Shown piece after piece: positions 1 through 9,171 of a DNA stretch of 64,000 nucleotides. Where the stretch lies: NCBI RefSeq assembly GCF_039543385.1, contig NZ_BAABJQ010000003.1, positions 248,001-312,000 on the forward strand. Direction: 5' to 3'. Numbering within the stretch: the first letter of the stretch is position 1; every line of letters begins with the position of its first letter. The notes under the pieces are model-generated. The model saw nothing but the letters and a program-made list of their open reading frames with translations. It had not been told where the DNA came from and searched no databases. This stretch comes from Rugosimonospora acidiphila (GTDB lineage: Bacteria; Actinomycetota; Actinomycetes; Mycobacteriales; Micromonosporaceae). The translations under genes were made by a program, and so were the position numbers.

Positions 1-1
1 A

Positions 2-2203
2 CCGGTGCTGGCCTTCAGCGTCGGTCCCCGCACCGAGGGCGCACCGACCGACATCGGCCCGTTCCGGCTGGTCGACCCGCACCCCAGCACCGGTGAGGCG
101 GGCACCTCGCAGCTGCGCTACCAGTACGTCCTCACCCACCTGACCATGGTCAGCGTTACCGATGACGGCGAAACCACGGTGCCGGGCAACCCGGACGCCA
201 CCTGGTGGATCCCGGCCGCCGACCAGAACTCACCCAATCCGCTGACCACCGCGCGGCAGCTCAGCCTGCTGTCCACCGACCCGATCCCGTGGCTGCAGAC
301 CCTGGCCGACGGCGGCGCGGGCCTGCCGGAGGACCCCCTGGTCCCGTTGCGCGGCCTGTGCGGGCCGGCGCTGGCCGCCCAACCCGGCTGGCTGCTCGGC
401 GTCGACGCCAGGCGTACCGCGTCGGGCTGGGACCTTCCGGCGGAGGCACTGCCGGCCGACCGTTTCCGCGGGCGGCTGGCGGCACACGTGACGGTCACCC
501 TGGACGACGATCCGCTGCGGGCGTCATGGTTCGCCTCGGTGGGCCTTTCGGCCCCCGTCAATCCCGGCGGCCCCCACCAGTCCACCGCCGCCACCCCCGA
601 CCGGACGTTCTCCGGCGGGCTGCTCTTGCCGTATCCGCTGCAAGGCGAATGGCGCGGCGTGACCGGCGCGCCGATGCTCGCCCTCGCACAGGTCACCTTC
701 GATGAGCCCATCGCCGGGTTCAGGGTGTGGCTGCGGGTGCGAATGACCACGACCGAGGACACCATCCGGGTGTACTCGCTGAGCACCTCCACCGAGTGGA
801 CCCGCGCGCAGACGCTCACCCCGGACCCCAACTCCCGCGTCTACTGCTACACCCCGCCCTCGAACACGATTGAGCGCGGCTTCCAGCTGTACTACTACGC
901 GCGCGACCGGGTCGAGGTGCTGGGCGTCCGCGGGATCAACCAGACGGCGCAGAACGACGCGGCCACCGTCGGCGCGAGCCGCGCGCAGGCCGCCGCCGCG
1001 GCCCGGGCGGAGGCCGAGCGGTCGCTGGACGACGGGACCAACCTGCTGCAGCCCGGCACACTTTACAAGATCAGCAGCACGCTGGTGGTACGCGGTCCGG
1101 AGGGCGAGAAGCCCCTGCCGAGCACGGACTACTACTTCCGCACCGCCCAGGAATCCAGTGCGCCAAGCGCGCCGCCGCAGTTCGCGGCCAGCGCCTTCGC
1201 GCCCATCTTCCGGACCGTCGACCGGTTCGACCCGACCTACCTCGAGCGGTACCTGCTGGGCTACGTGCCCGGCGACGGCACCCGGCTCTGGTACCACGAC
1301 GACCCGGTCGCGGCCAGCTTCAGCCGCAAGCACATCACCGCGCTGGCGACACGCTACGGGTACGACACCCTGCTGCGGCTGCGCCGAACCGACACCCAAC
1401 CGGAGGCCACCCCACCGCCCGACCTGGTCACGGCGCGGCTGGTCACGCTGATCGGGGCCTGGCAACTCGCCCCACCCGACCAGCGGCTGCACGCGCTGGC
1501 GCTGGGATCGAGCGGGGCCTGCCGCCGCCCGACCATCGGTGGGTCGCTGGTACCGGGGGTGTCGCTGGAGCCGAGCGCCACCTACGACCTGGCCACCTGG
1601 TTCCGCAGACTCGGGCAGACCACGGGGGGTGTCGGCCTGCCCGGCGTGGTGTTCACCACCTCCCGCTACGCCTCCCCGCTCGAACAGTTCGCGGATTTGG
1701 GCTTCATCAGTACCGGTACCGCCGGCATCGCCGGCGACCTGGCGGTGTCCGCGCCCACCACGCTGCCTGCCCCCGGAGCCGGCGACGGCGTGTTCGCCGC
1801 CGTGCTGTCCGGCCTCGGCCTCGATCTGCGCCCGGCGCCCCGAGCCAGGACGAGCGCGCTGTGGATCCGCAGTGGCTCCGGCTGGCTGCTGTCCGGGGTG
1901 CTGCTGGAGTCACCGGAGCCGCTGCAACGGCCGGACCTGGGCCGGGAGCCGGGCGCCGACGGGGACGCGCCGTTCCGGGTCCGGCTGGCGTCGCTGAGCG
2001 CCCCGAACCCCCTCACCCAGATCTGGCAGGACAGTTCTGGATGCCGCGTACTGCTGCGCACGACCGCACCCGCGATCCCCTCGTACGGGCTCCGGCTGAA
2101 CATCGAGGAGAACCGCCCGTCCGCCACCGGCGGCACGACCACGGCCAGCACACCCCTCTTCTGCTCGTGCAGCACCACCCCCCGCTTCGCCGAGGAGATC
2201 TGA
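2..2203 (+). CDS. Large hypothetical exported-type protein, 5' partial
   Basis: The reading frame is open from the first base of the window, so the N-terminus is missing and at least 733 residues are visible. I do not recognise the family. The protein is rich in Pro, Thr and Ala, has few charged helices, and near residues 340-380 has a beta-type stretch (LYKISSTLVVRG ... YYFRTAQ) that looks like a sandwich domain. There is no transmembrane segment in the visible part. Its TGA overlaps the ATG of the next gene (TGATG at 2201-2205), so the two are translationally coupled. The neighbour has a TAT signal, so both probably act outside the cytoplasm, but that is inference; this protein's own N-terminus is not seen. 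Confidence 0.85.
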   Translation, partial: PVLAFSVGPRTEGAPTDIGPFRLVDPHPSTGEAGTSQLRYQYVLTHLTMVSVTDDGETTVPGNPDATWWIPAADQNSPNPLTTARQLSLLSTDPIPWLQTLADGGAGLPEDPLVPLRGLCGPALAAQPGWLLGVDARRTASGWDLPAEALPADRFRGRLAAHVTVTLDDDPLRASWFASVGLSAPVNPGGPHQSTAATPDRTFSGGLLLPYPLQGEWRGVTGAPMLALAQVTFDEPIAGFRVWLRVRMTTTEDTIRVYSLSTSTEWTRAQTLTPDPNSRVYCYTPPSNTIERGFQLYYYARDRVEVLGVRGINQTAQNDAATVGASRAQAAAAARAEAERSLDDGTNLLQPGTLYKISSTLVVRGPEGEKPLPSTDYYFRTAQESSAPSAPPQFAASAFAPIFRTVDRFDPTYLERYLLGYVPGDGTRLWYHDDPVAASFSRKHITALATRYGYDTLLRLRRTDTQPEATPPPDLVTARLVTLIGAWQLAPPDQRLHALALGSSGACRRPTIGGSLVPGVSLEPSATYDLATWFRRLGQTTGGVGLPGVVFTTSRYASPLEQFADLGFISTGTAGIAGDLAVSAPTTLPAPGAGDGVFAAVLSGLGLDLRPAPRARTSALWIRSGSGWLLSGVLLESPEPLQRPDLGREPGADGDAPFRVRLASLSAPNPLTQIWQDSSGCRVLLRTTAPAIPSYGLRLNIEENRPSATGGTTTASTPLFCSCSTTPRFAEEI

Positions 2204-5200
2204 TGCCGGACAAGGGATTCTCGCGTCGCAGCCTGCTCGGCGGGGCGGTGGCCGGTGGCGTGGCATCGGTGGTTGCCACCAGCCCGGCCGCCGCACAGCC
2301 GCCGGCGGCGCAGCCCGCGGCCGCCGGGCAGTCGGCGGTGGCCCCGAGCAACCTGCTGCGCGCCTCGGCGATCACCACGTCGGGCGACCCCTGGTTGCCC
2401 GACGGGACCCATCTGCGGGTGAACATCTCACCACGGCTCGGGTTCCCGCTGCATCCGCTCACCGCGTTCCGCGTCGACGTGGTGCCGGTGTACGTCCGAG
2501 TGGACAAGCTCGAGATCTCGACGCAGCACGTGTGGCTCAACCCCGACCTGTCCGTCGCCGCCACCGGCGGCGGCATCTCGCACACCAGCGCCGGGGACGT
2601 GCACTACCTCGTGATCCAGGGCTGGCAGTGGACGTTCCGGGCGATGCGGTGCTGCTACGTGCGGCTGAGCACCCAGGCCGGCAGCACCTTCCGGGTCGAC
2701 GTGCTGGATTCGGCCGCCGGGCTCCCCGACGCCGAACCCAGACTGCTGGCCACCCGCACCGCGCCGTCGTACGAGTTCGGCGGCACCGACATCACCCTGC
2801 TGCGTGTCAGCGGGGTGGGCGCGGTCACCCTGGTCGAGATCGTCAGCACCGAGTCGCCGTACATCGCGATCGACCCCGCCCAGGCGGTGTCCTTCGGACT
2901 GCCGATCGGCTCCGGCCCCTGGTACGTCCCGGATCCGGCGACCGACCCGGTGACCGCGGCCCGGACCCGCGTGGAGCAGGGCGCGGCCAAACGCATGGGC
3001 CCCCCGGACCGCCCGGACGGCACGGTGGTCCCGCTGACCACGGCCGACGAGGTGAACCGGGTGCAGGCCCTGGCCGGGGCGCCGTCCGGCCTCGACTACT
3101 GGCTGGCACGCGCCTTCACCGACCCCGCGACGCCGCCGCTGGACACTCGGGTCAGTCTGGCGGGTGGCCCGGTCGCCGACGCCTCCGGCACGATCTCCCC
3201 GCTCAACGCCCTGCTCGCCGCGGCCGTCGATCCGGCCATCGCCCGCCACCTCGGGCTGGCCACCCGCGTGAGCCCGCCGACCAGCACGTCGGCCTGCACT
3301 CTGTGGATGGTCGCGGGACTGTGGCTGCTGCCGCTGGACCGGGCGAACGACGGCGGTACGCTGCGCTCGCTGATCACCGGCTTCCCGCCGCCGGCTACCG
3401 TCGTGTCCGCACTGTACAGCCGGTACCCCGGGCTGTCGGCGCTGGCCACGCAGCGGGCGACCCAGTTGCGTGCGGCGCACCCCACGGACGGCTGGACCGC
3501 CGTACCGCTGATGGTGCCCGCGGTCGCGGCGAAGGCCACGCCGGACCCGCCCGCCGCCCCGCGCACGCTCGCTCTGCCGCCGGCCACCTGGCGGGTGACC
3601 ACCGGCGAGCCGCTGTGGACCCAGCGGATCCCACTGCTCGGTCCGGCGGCCGGTGGCATGCTCGGCCTGGCCAGGCTGATCCCCACCACGGTCTCGTTGC
3701 ACGGCACGATCCGGGTCGGATCGGTGGACCGGGCCCGCGCCATGGTCGCCCACTGGGACATGCACAACAACGACGCGGGCTCGGTCACCGACCTCGCGGC
3801 GACCGGCCCGATCAGTTCCTGGGCGCTGTGGCGCGCCGACGAGTTCGGCCGGTGGGGCAACCGGACCGTTTTCACCGCGTCGGCGCCGGCCGTGGCCGGA
3901 CCACCCACGCCGAGCGTGGAGGCCGAGTTCCAACCCGCCACCCCGGACGGCGGGCTCCAGCCGCGCTCGCCCGGCGCGCTGCACGTCCGGATCGGTGTAC
4001 CCGGGCAGACCCTGCCGGGCGAGCTGCCGTCCCAGGACGTGACCAGCCCCGGCGGGGCGCCGGTGGCCTCCGCCCTGCTGTGGGTGGACGGCGCGCAACA
4101 GCCCACGATCCCGGTGCCGGCCGGCGCCATCTCGGTCGTCGCGACCGTGGCGGTGCGCGACCTCGGCGTCGGCGACACCGCGGCGATCCCCGTGATCGCG
4201 AAGCTGGTCGACACGGCCGGCCGGCAGTCCAACCCCGCCACGGTCGAACGCACGGTGCACGACCCGCGGGCCTACGCCTCGCTGCACGTCGCACCGACCC
4301 TGCTCTTCTCCTCGGCGCAGGACCCGATGGGCGACAGCGAGCTCGGCCTCGAGTGGAGCGGCGGCGCGTGGGGGTACCGGGTGTACCTCGGCGACGAGCG
4401 CAGGCTGGGCGGCACGGGCACCGGTCAGCGGTGCGAGCGGGCGGCCGAGGTCTGGGCGCGATCCGGCCAGCTAGCCGATCGGAGCAAGTTCACCCTCGTC
4501 ACCCCGACGCCGCTGCGGGCCGAGCCGGACGGGGTCGTGCGCTTCAGGTACCGGCTGCCCGGGTCGCTGCGTAACGTGCAGTTCGTCCGGGTGGTTCCGG
4601 TCACCAGTGCAGGTGTCGAGACCGCGTTCGAGACGTGCGGGCTCACCCCGATCGCGGTGCCCATGCCGGATCGTGCGCCCGCGCCGGTCGTGCGGGTGGG
4701 ACCACGCGGCGACGGCCGGGTGGACGTGACCATCACCGCCACCGGGCTTCGCGACGACCTGCTCGCCGGGCTCACCGAGGCGCCACAGGTCCGGCTGCGG
4801 CGCGGTCGCCTGGCCAACAGCGACCCCGAGTACATGCCCGTCGTGCAGAGCGGCATCCCGCTCGTCCGCGGCTCCGACGGCACGTGGTCGGCCACCGTCG
4901 TCGACGGCCCGGCCGCCGGTTTTCCCGGGTACGTCCGGCTGACCTGGCTGGCCGAGGCGCGCTACCCGGCCGAACCGTACCTGCCGGCGGGTGCGCTGCC
5001 CGTCAGCAGCGAGGTCCATTCGATCGCGGGCGCCCAGCCGGGCCCACAGGTCTCGGGCTGGGGACCGGCGTCCCCGCCCGCGAACACGATGCTCACCCCC
5101 GAGGTCCAACTCGTACCCCGGGCCACCGTCCTGCCGGGGCAGGGGTACAACCAGATCGTCGTGATGAACGCGCCGATTTCCCACCGGTACGCGGTCGCTC

Positions 5201-5391
5201 CGTACCAGGTGCTGGTCTACCGGTTCTTCGCGTCCGGGCCCTACCCGAGCGTCGCGCTGCCCCCGGTACCGATCACCGCCGCGACGACGGTGGTGCGCGA
5301 CAGCACCGTCAACCCCCGCCCCACCGGATACATGGTGGTGGTCGTCGATCCGTTCCATCGCTCCACAGCCCCCGTGTACGTCCCGTACTGA
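2203..5391 (+). CDS. Large TAT-exported hypothetical protein (1062 aa)
   Basis: The start is the ATG overlapping the stop of the upstream gene; the frame runs further upstream, but only this start gives a signal peptide. Residues 1-35 are a clear twin-arginine signal (FSRRSLLGGAVAGG, then an Ala-rich stretch ending near AAAQ). The rest is a long beta-rich, Pro/Val/Thr-rich protein without transmembrane segments or a C-terminal sorting motif. Residues about 560-1050 look like several immunoglobulin- or fibronectin-like sandwiches joined by Pro-rich linkers (for example WTLVTP-type strands and repeated VxVRxGP stretches). No catalytic motif is evident. TAT export suggests it folds before secretion. 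Coupling to the upstream protein suggests they work as a pair. Function unknown. Confidence 0.9.
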   Translation: MPDKGFSRRSLLGGAVAGGVASVVATSPAAAQPPAAQPAAAGQSAVAPSNLLRASAITTSGDPWLPDGTHLRVNISPRLGFPLHPLTAFRVDVVPVYVRVDKLEISTQHVWLNPDLSVAATGGGISHTSAGDVHYLVIQGWQWTFRAMRCCYVRLSTQAGSTFRVDVLDSAAGLPDAEPRLLATRTAPSYEFGGTDITLLRVSGVGAVTLVEIVSTESPYIAIDPAQAVSFGLPIGSGPWYVPDPATDPVTAARTRVEQGAAKRMGPPDRPDGTVVPLTTADEVNRVQALAGAPSGLDYWLARAFTDPATPPLDTRVSLAGGPVADASGTISPLNALLAAAVDPAIARHLGLATRVSPPTSTSACTLWMVAGLWLLPLDRANDGGTLRSLITGFPPPATVVSALYSRYPGLSALATQRATQLRAAHPTDGWTAVPLMVPAVAAKATPDPPAAPRTLALPPATWRVTTGEPLWTQRIPLLGPAAGGMLGLARLIPTTVSLHGTIRVGSVDRARAMVAHWDMHNNDAGSVTDLAATGPISSWALWRADEFGRWGNRTVFTASAPAVAGPPTPSVEAEFQPATPDGGLQPRSPGALHVRIGVPGQTLPGELPSQDVTSPGGAPVASALLWVDGAQQPTIPVPAGAISVVATVAVRDLGVGDTAAIPVIAKLVDTAGRQSNPATVERTVHDPRAYASLHVAPTLLFSSAQDPMGDSELGLEWSGGAWGYRVYLGDERRLGGTGTGQRCERAAEVWARSGQLADRSKFTLVTPTPLRAEPDGVVRFRYRLPGSLRNVQFVRVVPVTSAGVETAFETCGLTPIAVPMPDRAPAPVVRVGPRGDGRVDVTITATGLRDDLLAGLTEAPQVRLRRGRLANSDPEYMPVVQSGIPLVRGSDGTWSATVVDGPAAGFPGYVRLTWLAEARYPAEPYLPAGALPVSSEVHSIAGAQPGPQVSGWGPASPPANTMLTPEVQLVPRATVLPGQGYNQIVVMNAPISHRYAVAPYQVLVYRFFASGPYPSVALPPVPITAATTVVRDSTVNPRPTGYMVVVVDPFHRSTAPVYVPY

Positions 5392-5733
5392 CATGCGGAG
5401 CAGGTTCGTCATGAGGACCGGAAGTGGGGTCCGGGCAAGGTTCCCGGCGCCATCCGGCCGTCGATGGGTCAGGTGAGAGTCCTCTGGCGCTGGTCAAGCT
5501 CCAGGAGGGCCCCTGGGAGCTGAACGTTCGGGCCCCGCTGTCAGAACTCGTACGGCTGGCCGCCGCCCGGCAGGCTGACTGGCAGTCACGTAGATCTCTC
5601 TCGGTCGGCACCTGTGCCGGTTTGAGCGCGCGAGGTGGGCAATCGTGTCGGAGTCGGTGATCGGTGGAGGTAGCGATGGAGGGGCTGGCGTTGTTGACGC
5701 CGCGCGCTGGACCCGCCGCCGTTCGTCGAGCCC
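5392..5733. other. Intergenic region with a coding-like scrap
   Basis: No complete gene is visible. On the + strand, about 5478-5640, there is a protein-like stretch (LALVKLQEGPWELNV, then ADWQSRRSLSVGTCAG) with the composition of a folded domain rather than GC-rich noise. It runs into a non-protein-like tail (GGQSCRSR) and has no good start. It may be the remnant of a small conserved actinobacterial protein. This is from composition only. Confidence 0.3.
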
Positions 5734-6396
5734 GTGGTGGACGCGGAACACCAGGTCGCGGGGCCGACCGTCCACAACGGACATTCGGTTGCACGCATCG
5801 ACCACAATGGTCACGTGGAGCCTACCGAGGGACTGGTCTGGTACGCGGACAGTGACGATCCCTACTACACGCTGAAGCACAGCGGCGGCGTGCTCGCCGC
5901 CCTGCTCGGGGTACCGTTTCTGCTCGGCATCTGCATCGCGGCGAACAAGACCGGCCCCGGTGCCGCTATCACCCTGCTGGTCCTCGCACTGCCCCTGCTG
6001 TGCGCCTGCGCCTTCGCCGCATGGGAGTTCATCGGCGACCGGCGGCACGTGGTGGCACTGGAACTGACCCCGGCGGACCGGCCCGTCCAGGTCACCGTGC
6101 GCCGTGTCAACGGCACCAGCACCACCTACCCGCTGGCCTCGGTGCGCCGGATGGAGGTGGTCCGCACCATGATCATGTCCTCAGCGCGCTCCAGCATCAT
6201 CCGGCTCATCTTCGACCAGCGGCTGGAGACCAGCCGCAAGGGGCAGCCGAACCTGCCGGAGCGGTGGACCACCGCGCTCGCCGCGACCAACATCGATCTG
6301 CAATTCCATGACATCCATCCGCAGCAGCAGGGCCAGGGCCGGCTGCCCACCTACCGCCGCACCCGCGCGTGGCGCAACCGCGGCTGGCGCCGCTGA
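5734..6396 (+). CDS. Small membrane protein, hypothetical
   Basis: A 220-residue protein with two adjacent hydrophobic segments at about residues 50-68 (GGVLAALLGVPFLLGICIA) and 75-95 (AAITLLVLALPLLCACAFAA). These make a membrane hairpin followed by a soluble C-terminal half of about 120 residues ending in a basic tail (RTRAWRNRGWRR). The layout resembles actinobacterial proteins that couple a short membrane anchor to a PH-like cytoplasmic domain (VVALELTPADRPVQVTVRRV is a beta-rich start). The start is uncertain: GTG at 5734 gives the longest form, while GTG at 5815 would begin at VEPTEGL just ahead of the first conserved-looking residues. Function unknown. Confidence 0.7.
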   Translation: MVDAEHQVAGPTVHNGHSVARIDHNGHVEPTEGLVWYADSDDPYYTLKHSGGVLAALLGVPFLLGICIAANKTGPGAAITLLVLALPLLCACAFAAWEFIGDRRHVVALELTPADRPVQVTVRRVNGTSTTYPLASVRRMEVVRTMIMSSARSSIIRLIFDQRLETSRKGQPNLPERWTTALAATNIDLQFHDIHPQQQGQGRLPTYRRTRAWRNRGWRR

Positions 6397-6686
6397 TCGG
6401 CGTTCGCAGACGAGGTCGCCCCGTCCCCGGATGCCGACCCGATGAAGCGGCTGGCCGCTTTCTCCGGCCGGCACCCCGCCGCCGCGTGACAGGCGGCGAG
6501 GCCCTCGGGGCGGTCGAAGTTCAAGGACAATGCCGCGGACTTAACCGCGACACCAGCATCCGGTCCCGCCGCCGACATCACTCTGCCGTTCGCCCCATAC
6601 GCGTCAGCCTTCGGTGGTGGGAGTACTGGGGGACGACGTGACCGAACCGTGTGTGGTCGGTGTCATTGGGGTGGCTGTCCAGACCG
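6397..6686. other. Intergenic, nothing recognised
   Basis: About 290 bases between the membrane protein and the decayed regulator. Only short overlapping frames with random composition are present, and I see no hairpin or promoter that I would defend. Confidence 0.4.
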
Positions 6687-6997
6687 TCAGTATGCGAAGT
6701 GCCTCGTGGGACGGGGCTCCGTGTGGAGGGCACGCTGGTTGTCGTCGAGGCGCAGCGCGTCGGCGAGCGTGATGAGGACGGATGCGGACGCTTGCACGCG
6801 TCCCTGCTCGAGGCGGGTCAGGTAGTCGACGCTGATCGCCGCCAGTTGCGCGACCTCTTCTCGCCTGAGTCCAGCCACCCATCGGGGGTGGTGCTCTCGG
6901 GCAGGCCAACCCTACCCGGTGTCAGTTGGCTGCGCCGGGCCTTGAGGAAGTCACCAAGCTCGTCCGGGTGACGGCCACCAGGTTCCATGCTCTCCAT
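6687..6997 (-). pseudogene. Decayed MmyB-type XRE regulator (frameshifted, truncated)
   Basis: The N-terminal part starts at an ATG at 6997 and reads MESMEPGG ... ELGDFLKARRSQLTPGRVGLPES, the usual opening of MmyB-like XRE regulators. The continuation AGLRREEVAQLAAISVDYLTRLEQGR lies in another frame, starting near 6878. In intact relatives (two of them in this window, 20289-21152 and 23090-23941) these segments are contiguous, so a one-base frameshift lies near 6870-6900, close to a C run. The protein then stops after the first ~85 residues (ALRLDDNQRALH ...), so the whole C-terminal ligand-binding domain of about 190 residues is missing. It sits divergent from the hydrolase at 7203, the place expected of its former regulator. 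Confidence 0.75.
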
Positions 6998-7056
6998 TCT
7001 TCGCCGGATCTCCAGCTGGTACGCGAAACTTGAGGGGGCTGATTCGTTCCCAGGAA

Positions 7057-7086
7057 CCTGCTTGCCCAGGCAGGAACCCGCCCTTC
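7057..7086. promoter_or_regulatory. Candidate MmyB-regulator operator upstream of the hydrolase
   Basis: The region between the decayed XRE regulator and the hydrolase holds CCTGCTTGCCCAGGCAGG (inverted CCTGC/GCAGG arms), followed by GAAC and CTTC. Similar CCTG ... AGG ... GAAC ... CTTC arrangements lie in front of the two intact MmyB-type regulators at 21203-21233 and 23974-24009. CAGGAACC also occurs twice, 20 bases apart (7051 and 7071). The role is inferred from position and from the three-way similarity. Confidence 0.4.
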
Positions 7087-7202
7087 TGGCGGCGGTCGCG
7101 GCGCGCCAATCTGGGTTTGTGGCCCGGTGCGACACCGGACGCCAGGAACTCGCTCGGGATGCCGAGGTTCCGGATCAGACATCAGATCGGAGAAACCGAC
7201 AC

Positions 7203-8147
7203 ATGCGTACGGACGTGACGTTTGTTAGCGCCGGCGTGAAGATCGCCGGGCACCTCTACATCCCCGCAGACGATCAGGCGGGTCCGCGTCCCGCGATCGT
7301 CGTCGGGCATCCGGCCAGCGGTGTCAAGGAGCAGGCGGCCGGGTTGTATGCCCGGCGTCTGGCCGAGCAGGGCTTCATCGCCCTCGCGTTCGACGCCGCC
7401 TATCAGGGCGAGAGCGACGGATCTCCGCGTGGTCTCGAGGACCCCGCGCACCGCGTCGAGGACCTCAAGTCCGCCGTCTCGTTCCTCACCACCCGTCCCG
7501 AGGTCGACCCGGAGCAGATCGGTGCGCTGGGCATCTGCGCCTCCGGCGGCTACGTCGTCCCGGCATCCGCCACCGACCACCGGATCAAGGCGGTCGCGAC
7601 CGTCAGCGCCGCCGACATCGGGCGCCAGTTCCGCGAGGGCGCGGACGGAACCCAGGACCCCGCCGTCATCCAGGCCATGCTCGACGCGGCGGCCGCGGCA
7701 CGCACCGCGGAGGCGCGGGGCGCGGGCGTCGGCACCTTCCCGATTTTCCCGAACACCGCGGAGGAGGCGCGTGCGGCTGGTGGAGAGCACGGGGTTGAGG
7801 GTTTCGAGTATTACTGCACCGACCGCGCCCAGCATCCGCGCTCGGCCAAAGAGTTTACCTTGAGTAGCATTGACCGGATCGCGATGTTCGACCCTTTCCG
7901 GTTCATCTCCATGATCGCGCCGCGCCCGCTGCTGATGATCGTCGGCACCGAGGCGGTCACCAGGCACATGAACACCGAGGCGTTCGCCGACGCCGGTGAG
8001 CCGAAGCGGTTGCACTGGATCGACGGCGCCACCCACGTCGGCCTCTACGACAAAGAGGAGTACGTCGGACCAGCCTTAGCGGAACTCGTCGGGTTCTTCA
8101 CCGGGCACCTCAAGATTAAGGTACCCACCGTACCCGCCGACACCTGA
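7203..8147 (+). CDS. Alpha/beta hydrolase, dienelactone-hydrolase-like
   Basis: A 314-residue soluble hydrolase. ATG 7203 was chosen over the longer frame because a GGAGAAA ribosome site lies just upstream and the fold starts here. Features: an oxyanion region PAIVVGHPASG (30-40), nucleophile elbow GICASGG with Cys at about 112 in the place of the nucleophile, as in dienelactone-type members, a putative acid region after LLMIVGTEA, and a His in DGATHVGLYDK near 285. It probably hydrolyses a small ester or lactone; the substrate is unknown. It is divergent from a broken XRE regulator, which suggests that its expression has lost its old local control. Confidence 0.85.
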   Translation: MRTDVTFVSAGVKIAGHLYIPADDQAGPRPAIVVGHPASGVKEQAAGLYARRLAEQGFIALAFDAAYQGESDGSPRGLEDPAHRVEDLKSAVSFLTTRPEVDPEQIGALGICASGGYVVPASATDHRIKAVATVSAADIGRQFREGADGTQDPAVIQAMLDAAAAARTAEARGAGVGTFPIFPNTAEEARAAGGEHGVEGFEYYCTDRAQHPRSAKEFTLSSIDRIAMFDPFRFISMIAPRPLLMIVGTEAVTRHMNTEAFADAGEPKRLHWIDGATHVGLYDKEEYVGPALAELVGFFTGHLKIKVPTVPADT

Positions 8148-8243
8148 GATGACCGCTACCGGTGCCGGCGGGTTCACATGCAGATGCCGTGCTGCTCCAT
8201 CCAACACTCCCATACGGTCTACCCTCGAGAGGAGTGGCGAATC

Positions 8244-8642
8244 GTGGACCTACCCGACAACGGCATTCGGGCGTGGACCCCTGAAGAGCTTCACACGCTC
8301 CATGAAGCATGGTCGATCATGCTCGCTGCCGAAACGACGGACGGCCCACCTCAGGCTCAAGTCGAGGTCGGCGTGGTCACCATCGACGACGGGGTGTACG
8401 TCCGCGCGTACCAAGGCGTGCGCTCGGTGTGGTACCAGGCGACACAGGCCCGCGGTCGCGGCACCATCCAAGTCGGAAACGTAGTCCTGCCAGTACGGTT
8501 CGAGGCACAGCAATCCGCCGATGACGCGGACCTCGCCCTACGTATCGACGCCGCTTACTCGTCAAAGTACGGCTCACTTGCGAGTGGCATCATGACACGT
8601 GCGGTACGCGAAGCGACCGTGCGAATCCACGCACGGCACTGA
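8244..8642 (+). CDS. DUF2255-like protein
   Basis: A soluble protein of about 132 residues. The GTG at 8244 is chosen because GAGAGGAG (8227-8234) lies at ideal spacing; an ATG at 8178 in frame would add a tail of unlike composition. Visible motifs are RAWTPEELHTL at the N-terminus and DGVYVRAYQGVRSVWYQATQARGRGTIQVG in the middle, which match what I know of the DUF2255 family (a pattern of Tyr-Val-Arg and Trp-Tyr residues). Members are small proteins of unknown function with a beta-barrel look, often near oxidoreductases. It follows the hydrolase by about 100 bases and may be co-transcribed. Confidence 0.75.
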   Translation: MDLPDNGIRAWTPEELHTLHEAWSIMLAAETTDGPPQAQVEVGVVTIDDGVYVRAYQGVRSVWYQATQARGRGTIQVGNVVLPVRFEAQQSADDADLALRIDAAYSSKYGSLASGIMTRAVREATVRIHARH

Positions 8643-8819
8643 TACGGGCGCCCGCGACCCCTGTCAGTCCGACGGCAGAGTCCTGGCATGCCGCAATCCG
8701 CCCCTGTTCCATAAAGCCAATGCCGGGGGATTTAAGCGTTGCTGCAGTCGCTGCTCTCGCTGTGGCCAGCACGGCCGCTGGGGCGATGGCTGCGGTGGTG
8801 ATCCACCGTCACACCGGAG

Positions 8820-9049
8820 TGGGTCAACGCCCGCCACACCCCGCGATAGCCCAGCGCGCTGAACAGCGACAAGCTCAGGATGAACAGCACGCTCAGGCGG
8901 GCCGGCAACCGCCGTATCCGCTTCTGGACCCGACCTGTCCGCGCGAGGACATCGTCGATGACCTGGGTCGGGACATGTTCGGTGAGCACACCCAGACCGA
9001 GGCGCTGCCACGCCGGCGGGTCAGGTACGTGCGCGGGCGGACCCGTCAT
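8820..9049 (-). pseudogene. IS4-family transposase, N-terminal remnant
   Basis: On the minus strand the frame from ATG 9049 reads WQRLGLGVLTEHVPTQVIDDVLARTGRVQKRIRRLPARLSVLFILSLSLF ... YRGVWRALT. This matches the N-terminal insertion-element-4 transposase domain (pattern LG.L...VP...VD.VL..TGR.Q.R.R.LPAR...YF.L.L.LF). After about 76 residues the similarity ends and the frame continues with random sequence. The DDE catalytic domain is absent and I find no terminal inverted repeats, so this is a dead fragment, not a mobile element. It supports past transposition at this spot. Confidence 0.65.
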
Positions 9050-9171
9050 GGCGTGATCGGACACCGAAGCTCCTGTAGGGACACCCGGTCTCTGACCTGC
9101 GGCGATCCTTAAGTCCCTCGCATTGAGTTTAAGGAGCGAAGTCTTCAGGTCGCGGCATGGTTCGCCGTCGC

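Noticed and set aside
2428..4287. 619-codon minus frame inside the TAT-exported protein gene
   Set aside because: Antisense shadow; Gly/Arg/Gln composition and no ribosome site.
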